Position numbers and translations under genes: made by a program. Shown here piece after piece: positions 8,907-13,486 of a DNA stretch of 13,486 nt (within the stretch, counting starts at the first letter, position 1; each line of letters begins with the position of its first letter). The DNA is from Ettlia oleoabundans (Eukaryota; Chlorophyta; Chlorophyceae; Chlamydomonadales): positions 1 to 13,486 of the forward strand of contig JAAMXP010003489.1 in the NCBI GenBank assembly GCA_019693395.1, read 5' to 3'. A model generated the notes under the pieces. It was not told the origin of the DNA. It did not search any database and was given only the letters and a program-made list of their open reading frames with translations.

Positions 8907-11900
8907 CTCCACATGCTCCATGACACGAGCCACAATGTCGGCTTTCTTGCCGCTGGTAGGCAGGCTGTGCAGCTGCAGCAGCGAGGCGGGGCGGGGCGGG
9001 GTGGGGGTGGGGGGTGATAGATTGTTGTGCCAGGGTCAAGAGGAAAGGGAAGATACAAAGAGCCGCGCTCACAGCTGCACGGCTGGTAGCTTGAGCACGG
9101 GTGGGAGGCCAACAAAGCACACAACCCTGGGAGGCCACAAAACAACACCAGATACTGCCGCTCATAGCATCCTGCAAGTGCTGAATGCTTGCGCACACAC
9201 CTGGCAGTACTTTGTGAGCTGGGCAACCGTGAGGCTGGCAAGCTTGTTGCGAGACACTAGCCCCTGCAGGCAGGCAGGCAGGCAGGCACAAGCAGGCATG
9301 AGGTCCGGGAGGAGAAGGCCAGGGATGAAGGTATTGCACGGGTGTGGGCACCAGCAAAAAAATCTTGGCTGGGTGCCAACGTTAACATTTGGTAGGAGCG
9401 GTCGCACTAGTGCACAAACAACACGCCGTGGACAGGGTTCAGGCGGCGCCACACACAAGTGCACACTTCTTGCTCAACTTCCACTCACCTGGATATCCAG
9501 CTCCGCAACCTCCTTTGCCAGGTTTGCACGCTCCGGGGTGGTGGCGGAGGCCTTGGCCGCGGGTTTGGGTGAGGCCTCCTCCTGCTGCGTCTCCTCCGCC
9601 TTGCCATTCTCCTGCTTTGCCTCCTCCTCCTCCCCCTGTGCAGTGCCGCCATCGACGGCTTTCGCCGCATCAGCCATCTCCTCATCTGCTGCTGCCGCCG
9701 GCTCTGCTGACTCTGCAGCTTCCTGCGGCTGCTTCTGCTCCTCCCTGGTGCCTTGGTCCTCCTCCGCCTCCTGCTTAACAACGTCACCAGCTTTTGCCGG
9801 CTCCGACGCATCTGTCTCCGGCACAACAGCCGCTGCAGCCGGAGCAGCTGCCTCCTTCATCTCAACATCCCCGCCCTGCTCCTGCGCCTCCTGACCAGCA
9901 GCTTCCTCACCCTTCTCCTTTATCTCTGCTGCAGCAGCCTCAGCCGAAGCAGGAGCCGGCTCAGGCTGGGGCTCAGACTCAGGCTCAGGCGGTGCATCCA
10001 CCTCTGTCTCACACAGCTGCATGTAGTGCACACGCTCGTTCTTGTACCGCCCAGTGGCGTCCTGCGTGACAGTTCAAGACAGAGGATTGCCACGACACGA
10101 GGGCGAGATAGGCACCCATATGCCAACTAAGCCCCAGGGACTGAAACGTGATCGAAAGATTCACAGTAGATAGGTACAACATCACATCCACCAAACCTCC
10201 AAATCTGAGGGACAATGTTGGTAACTTCATAAACATTGGCATAAAGGTCTCGTGGCATGAATTTGGGCGCGGCCCTCCCCCCCCCCCCCCACACACACAC
10301 ACATCACACACACACACCACCACCACCCACAGGCATACCGCTTGATCAATAGCACCCGCCTGATCTGCCGCCACTCACCGACACATTGACGCACAGCTCC
10401 TTGGCCACCGTGTGGTGCAGCGCAAGCCCCAGCCCATCCAACAGCCGCCGCAGGTCGTCGGTCCTGCTTGCGGCAACACGAGTTGGCAGAGAGAAACAAT
10501 GAGCATATATGTAAGAAGCGAGCAGCGAGGGATTTGTTTCATCCACAAGAAGACCTGCCCATTGCCGCAAAGGCGTGCCCTACCCACCCCCATGGACCCC
10601 CCCAGTCACCATACACATCATCAGCAGCAGCACATACAAACAGGCGCAACACCTCGCCCCCCCATCCTCTGCTCACTTGATGTACCCGGCCCCCGTCTTG
10701 TCCAGGTAGCGGAAGGCCAGCGCCAGCTCAGCGTTGGAAAGCACCCGCACTTTCTTCCCACTCCCACTACTACCGCCCTCTGTCGCCGCAACCTTTCCCT
10801 CCGTGCCGCCGCTGGCAACTGCAGCTGGGGCGGTGGTGGTGGTTGGGGCTGCGTTTGACGCGCCTTCCTTGCTCTGGCCCCCCTCTGTCTTGGCTTTCTT
10901 GGCTGCCTCTGCAGCAGGGCGGAGAGGTGAGGGGAGAAATGTTCAAAAAACAACCTGCCGCTTGTTGTTTTCCAAACACAGTAGCCACAAATGGCAGGCA
11001 GGGCCAGCACCGTCACCATATCGTGCAAAGCAGCCTTTGGGCATTGGAGAAATCCACAGCACTCATGCGCCCTAATAATGCACAGCCCTTGCGCGCACCT
11101 GCGGCCTTCTCTGCCTCCCGCTTGCGCTTGCGCTCCTCGCGACGCTTTACCGCCGCATCTCTGCAGACAGGAGCAGCAGAGCACTTCACAAGATAAGGTT
11201 CAGGCAGGGGATGCAGGGTGCTCTGCAGCCAGGCGGTGTCAGATGCATCCATCCACCTGAAATGTCTATCAACCACCCGCCCAGCCAGCTTGCTTTTCAC
11301 CCAGCGAACAGGCATATCAAGAACACAAACCACAACACCCAGGGATACAACATACGTACCGTTGGCGGTACAGCTCCTCGACAATGGCGGTACCGGCATT
11401 CCGCAGCAGTGCCTCATGCAGCGCCTCAGCGCACAGCGACAGCTCAAAGGTGGCCTCGTCTCTGCATCAAGGGCCGGGGCAGGGCGAGGTAAGGGGGGGC
11501 TTGCAACCGGGTTTGAGGTTTGGCAGAAAGGCATGCAAGGCAGCGAGTGCACAGGCATCAGGGTTAAGTACGACTGACATGAGCAGGGGAGCAACAAGCA
11601 CAGTGGGCGAGCAAACTGCTGGGGGATCCGCGCAAGTATGTCATACGAGTGAGGTGCATGGGCAGCTCCAACAACTGTTGAAGATGTTGTTAGTGCCCCC
11701 AACACCACATCCACTGAAGAGAGCTACAAACCAGACAAAGGCAAAAGTACAGCATCATACTCCTCCCTGTCTCACTTGTCTGTTGTGTTGTAGTCCAGCA
11801 GTCCATCCAGGCTGACAGCCGCAGTCTTAAGCTTCAGCTTGTCCGTGTTAAGGCCCACCAACTGCATGTGGCGGGGTGGTGGCGGTGAGCGGGCACCAGC

Positions 11901-13240
11901 AGCTTAGGCAACAGACAGCGGGGACATCAAGCTGGCTGCACCCTCAATTATTGCGAGAACAACGGTTTGGAATAACGATAGGGCAAAATCAAGAGGCAGA
12001 ATCTACCTGCAGCTGTGGTGCAGGGGGCATTTCAGGCTCGGGAAGTGGCTCCTCGGCTTCTTCTGGCGCCGCTGCTGGGGCTGCTTCTTCCTTCACCTCC
12101 TCCGCTGCTGCCTCCCCCTCCTCCTTCTTTTCCTCCCCCTCGGCAGCCCCTTCCTTCTTCTCCTCCGCTGCCTTTTTGATTTTCTGCAGGTTGAAAGTAC
12201 ACAGGCAGCGTGGGGTGTCAAGCAATGCAGGCAGCGAGTTTATTCCATGCTGCAGTGGCGCTGCCGGGCCCTCAATCAGCAATCAAGCAACAGTAACCAT
12301 ACGCCAGCAGACACTTGCTTACGTCACAGTCACAGCACTGATCTTGCTCAAATATTGTGTTGCATACGCTGCCGTCTGCACAGCAAGGTCACTCCTCCCC
12401 ACACACCTCTGCCTCAGCAGCAGCAGCAGCGGCGGCCTTCTTGGCAACACGCTCCGCTGCCGCCTTTTGCATCAGCACCGGCTTCTGCTGCTGCTCCCAC
12501 AGCTGGGCCCAGTTGTCCCTGCTGGGCAGGCAACTGCAGAATGCGTGCAAAGAAGAAGCTGTGGCCCCACAGTTTGTCGGTATTTGCTATTTGCTTGGTG
12601 ACGGAACCCTCACCCAACTGCACATTGTGCAAAGCATGCACTCGATCCACCACCCGCGTCATTTTGCACGCATGTACCCACACGGTAACTATCCAACATC
12701 CAAGATTCTACACTCACCCACCCCTGCATCAACCACACCACACCCACCTGGATGCATCCACCAGGAACAGCACCGTCACCTCCTGATGGTGCTCCACCTC
12801 GTGGCGGTCCAGGCGCTGCAACGGGGCAGGAAGAGGGGGGCCAGGCAAATGGGCCGGATTGGGGTGGGGTATTATGATGCAGGCAGGATGGGGGGGAGGC
12901 AAAATGCGGAACCTGTGAGAGGCTTTAGACCAGGTGATGGTCAGATGAGCATGACACCCTGAGGTTGTAGGGCCGACCCATCAATATGGACGGGCAGGTG
13001 TGAGTATCCACAGCGTCTCAAAGATTTTGGCAAGATTTTGGCCAAAGCTTGTGTTGCCTGGACAGAGGCCAGTGATGCATGGGTAGACCCGGGGGTGAGG
13101 AGCGGCCAGAAGGGAGCCAACTCACCGTGTAGTGTACCTCCAGGAAGCGAACCCATGCGCCCCCATCTGCTGGCGGCAGATCCAGCCCAACCTGGGCAGC
13201 AACGTGGCGACGTGCTGCCACAATCAGAGCGGCGTCACCC
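8877..13240 (-). CDS. CCAR1-like: CCAR1/DBC1-family nuclear regulator, 5'-partial, 12 exons visible
   Basis: Minus-strand exons: 13240-13126, 12815-12748, 12533-12407, 12183-12007, 11861-11776, 11461-11360, 11160-11099, 10908-10677, 10463-10379, 10061-9489, 9263-9201, 8972-8877. Every junction is GT-AG and in phase, giving 594 residues and a TGA stop; the 5' part is beyond the window. Residue numbers start at the first whole codon here. Residues 1-70 (ALIVAARRHVAAQVGLDL, RFLEVHY, VTVLFLVDASSCLPSRDNW) match the end of the Nudix-like DBC1 domain. Residues 104-162 are a Lys/Glu/Ala linker. Residues 175-225 (SLDGLLDYNTTDK, FELSLCAEALHEALLRNAG) match the conserved block after it. Residues 226-245 are basic and helical. 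Residues 302-351 form the degenerate EF-hand with loop DKTGAGYIKTDD. Residues 370-530 are acidic Glu/Ala/Pro. Residues 548-585 (LASLTVAQLTKYC, LHSLPTSGKKADIVARVMEH) form a SAP motif. Animal members are transcription and splicing co-regulators; a plant relative is an EF-hand-like nuclear protein. A nuclear co-regulator role is inferred from family. Confidence 0.9.
8988..9014 (+). other. G-quadruplex-type tract next to the last acceptor of the CCAR1-like gene
   Basis: Five runs of four to six G with single-base spacers (C, C, T, T) lie on the plus strand, inside the last intron (8973-9200). In the transcript this is a C-rich tract 16-42 bases before the acceptor, so it serves as the pyrimidine-rich stretch. 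The template strand could fold into a quadruplex. Confidence 0.65.
9267..9286. repeat. (CAGG)5 microsatellite at an intron 3' end
   Basis: Five perfect CAGG units lie on the plus strand and end three bases from the exon that starts at 9263. On the transcript strand the tract reads as repeated TGCC running straight into the acceptor TGCAG, so repeat-length changes would alter the pyrimidine tract of this splice site. Confidence 0.9.
10277..10329. repeat. C14-(AC)n-(CAC)n compound microsatellite
   Basis: Fourteen C are followed by AC dinucleotides (10291-10320, with one interruption ATC) and then CAC triplets. It lies in the intron 10062-10378 of the CCAR1-like gene. On the transcript strand it reads as GUG/GU repeats and then a G run. 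Length is likely to vary between strains. Confidence 0.9.
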
Positions 13241-13486
13241 CTGCTAAGAGGGCAGCAGGCGCAGGGGGCGGCACAAGAAAGTTGTGTACAGCTGAAGATC
13301 AGTACAGGCAAGAACTGCTTGGATTGCATGGACAGCCGTGTGCCAACCAAATGGCTGAGATGAGCAGGCAAACAGAAAATGCGTGTTGCGCTGTCAACCT
13401 GTTGGCCGTTCATGCCTTGCTTCCAACTACTGTGAAGAACAAAGCATGCCAGAAGTGGGTGGTGGTGGTGGTGGTGGGGTGGGGTG
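13241..13486 (-). other. Intron of the CCAR1-like gene running off the window
   Basis: The sequence just right of the exon at 13240 ends, in the minus sense, in CTGCCCTCTTAGCAG, a good acceptor. Reading further, no frame resembles the part of the DBC1 domain expected before ALIVAARRHV. A GGT/GGGGT simple repeat at 13457-13486 closes the window. An alternative acceptor three bases earlier (CTCTTAG, exon from 13243) would add one codon. Confidence 0.6.

Noticed and set aside
8794..9894. A 366-codon plus-strand open frame rich in Ser, Cys and Ala
   Set aside because: It runs antisense across the C-terminal exons and introns of the CCAR1-like gene. Its composition is what the complement of Glu/Ala-rich coding DNA gives. 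The minus-strand exons have splice sites, phase and family motifs; this frame has none.

Overview
The window looks like nuclear DNA of a green alga (Chlorophyta). Genes are split into many short exons (about 60-570 bp) by GT-AG introns mostly of 180-320 bp. Acceptors are almost always GCAG, and introns are full of CA, CAGG and poly-G/C simple repeats. Coding parts are rich in Ala, Gln and Glu. A Sphaeropleales/Scenedesmus-like alga is a reasonable guess, but the sequence alone does not fix the taxon. All recognisable genes lie on the minus strand, head to tail, so the layout is best read from right to left.

Right part (8877 to beyond 13486): the 3' two-thirds or so of a nuclear regulator of the CCAR1/DBC1 family. 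Twelve exons join with consistent phase into 594 residues plus a stop. They contain the end of the Nudix-like DBC1 domain, a Lys/Glu/Ala linker, the conserved 'LLDY...FELSL' block, a basic coiled stretch, a degenerate EF-hand, a 191-residue acidic exon, and a SAP-type DNA-binding motif at the very C-terminus. The start of the gene is outside the window. A 36-bp unit that carries the last eight codons and the stop codon is present three times in tandem.

Middle part (3327-8057): a complete 13-exon gene for a 596-residue type II membrane protein. It has an N-terminal transmembrane anchor, a poly-Ala/Cys-Pro stalk, an SGNH (GDSL-type) hydrolase domain with all four catalytic blocks, and a C-terminal Cys-containing module. 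The 819 bp between it and the gene to its right should hold that gene's 3' UTR and this gene's promoter.

Left part (1-2814): remains of a Mutator-like (MULE) transposase gene with a SWIM zinc finger, broken by three in-frame stops and at least one frame change. It is preceded by a Gln/Ala-rich region (1717-2814) whose open frame switches twice; this may be the N-terminal half of the same dead element.

I see no tRNA, rRNA, CRISPR array, intact mobile element or obvious new multi-gene system. The most interesting items are the C-terminal SAP arrangement of the CCAR1-like protein, the stop-codon-bearing tandem repeat, and the membrane-anchored SGNH protein with its uncharacterised C-terminal module.
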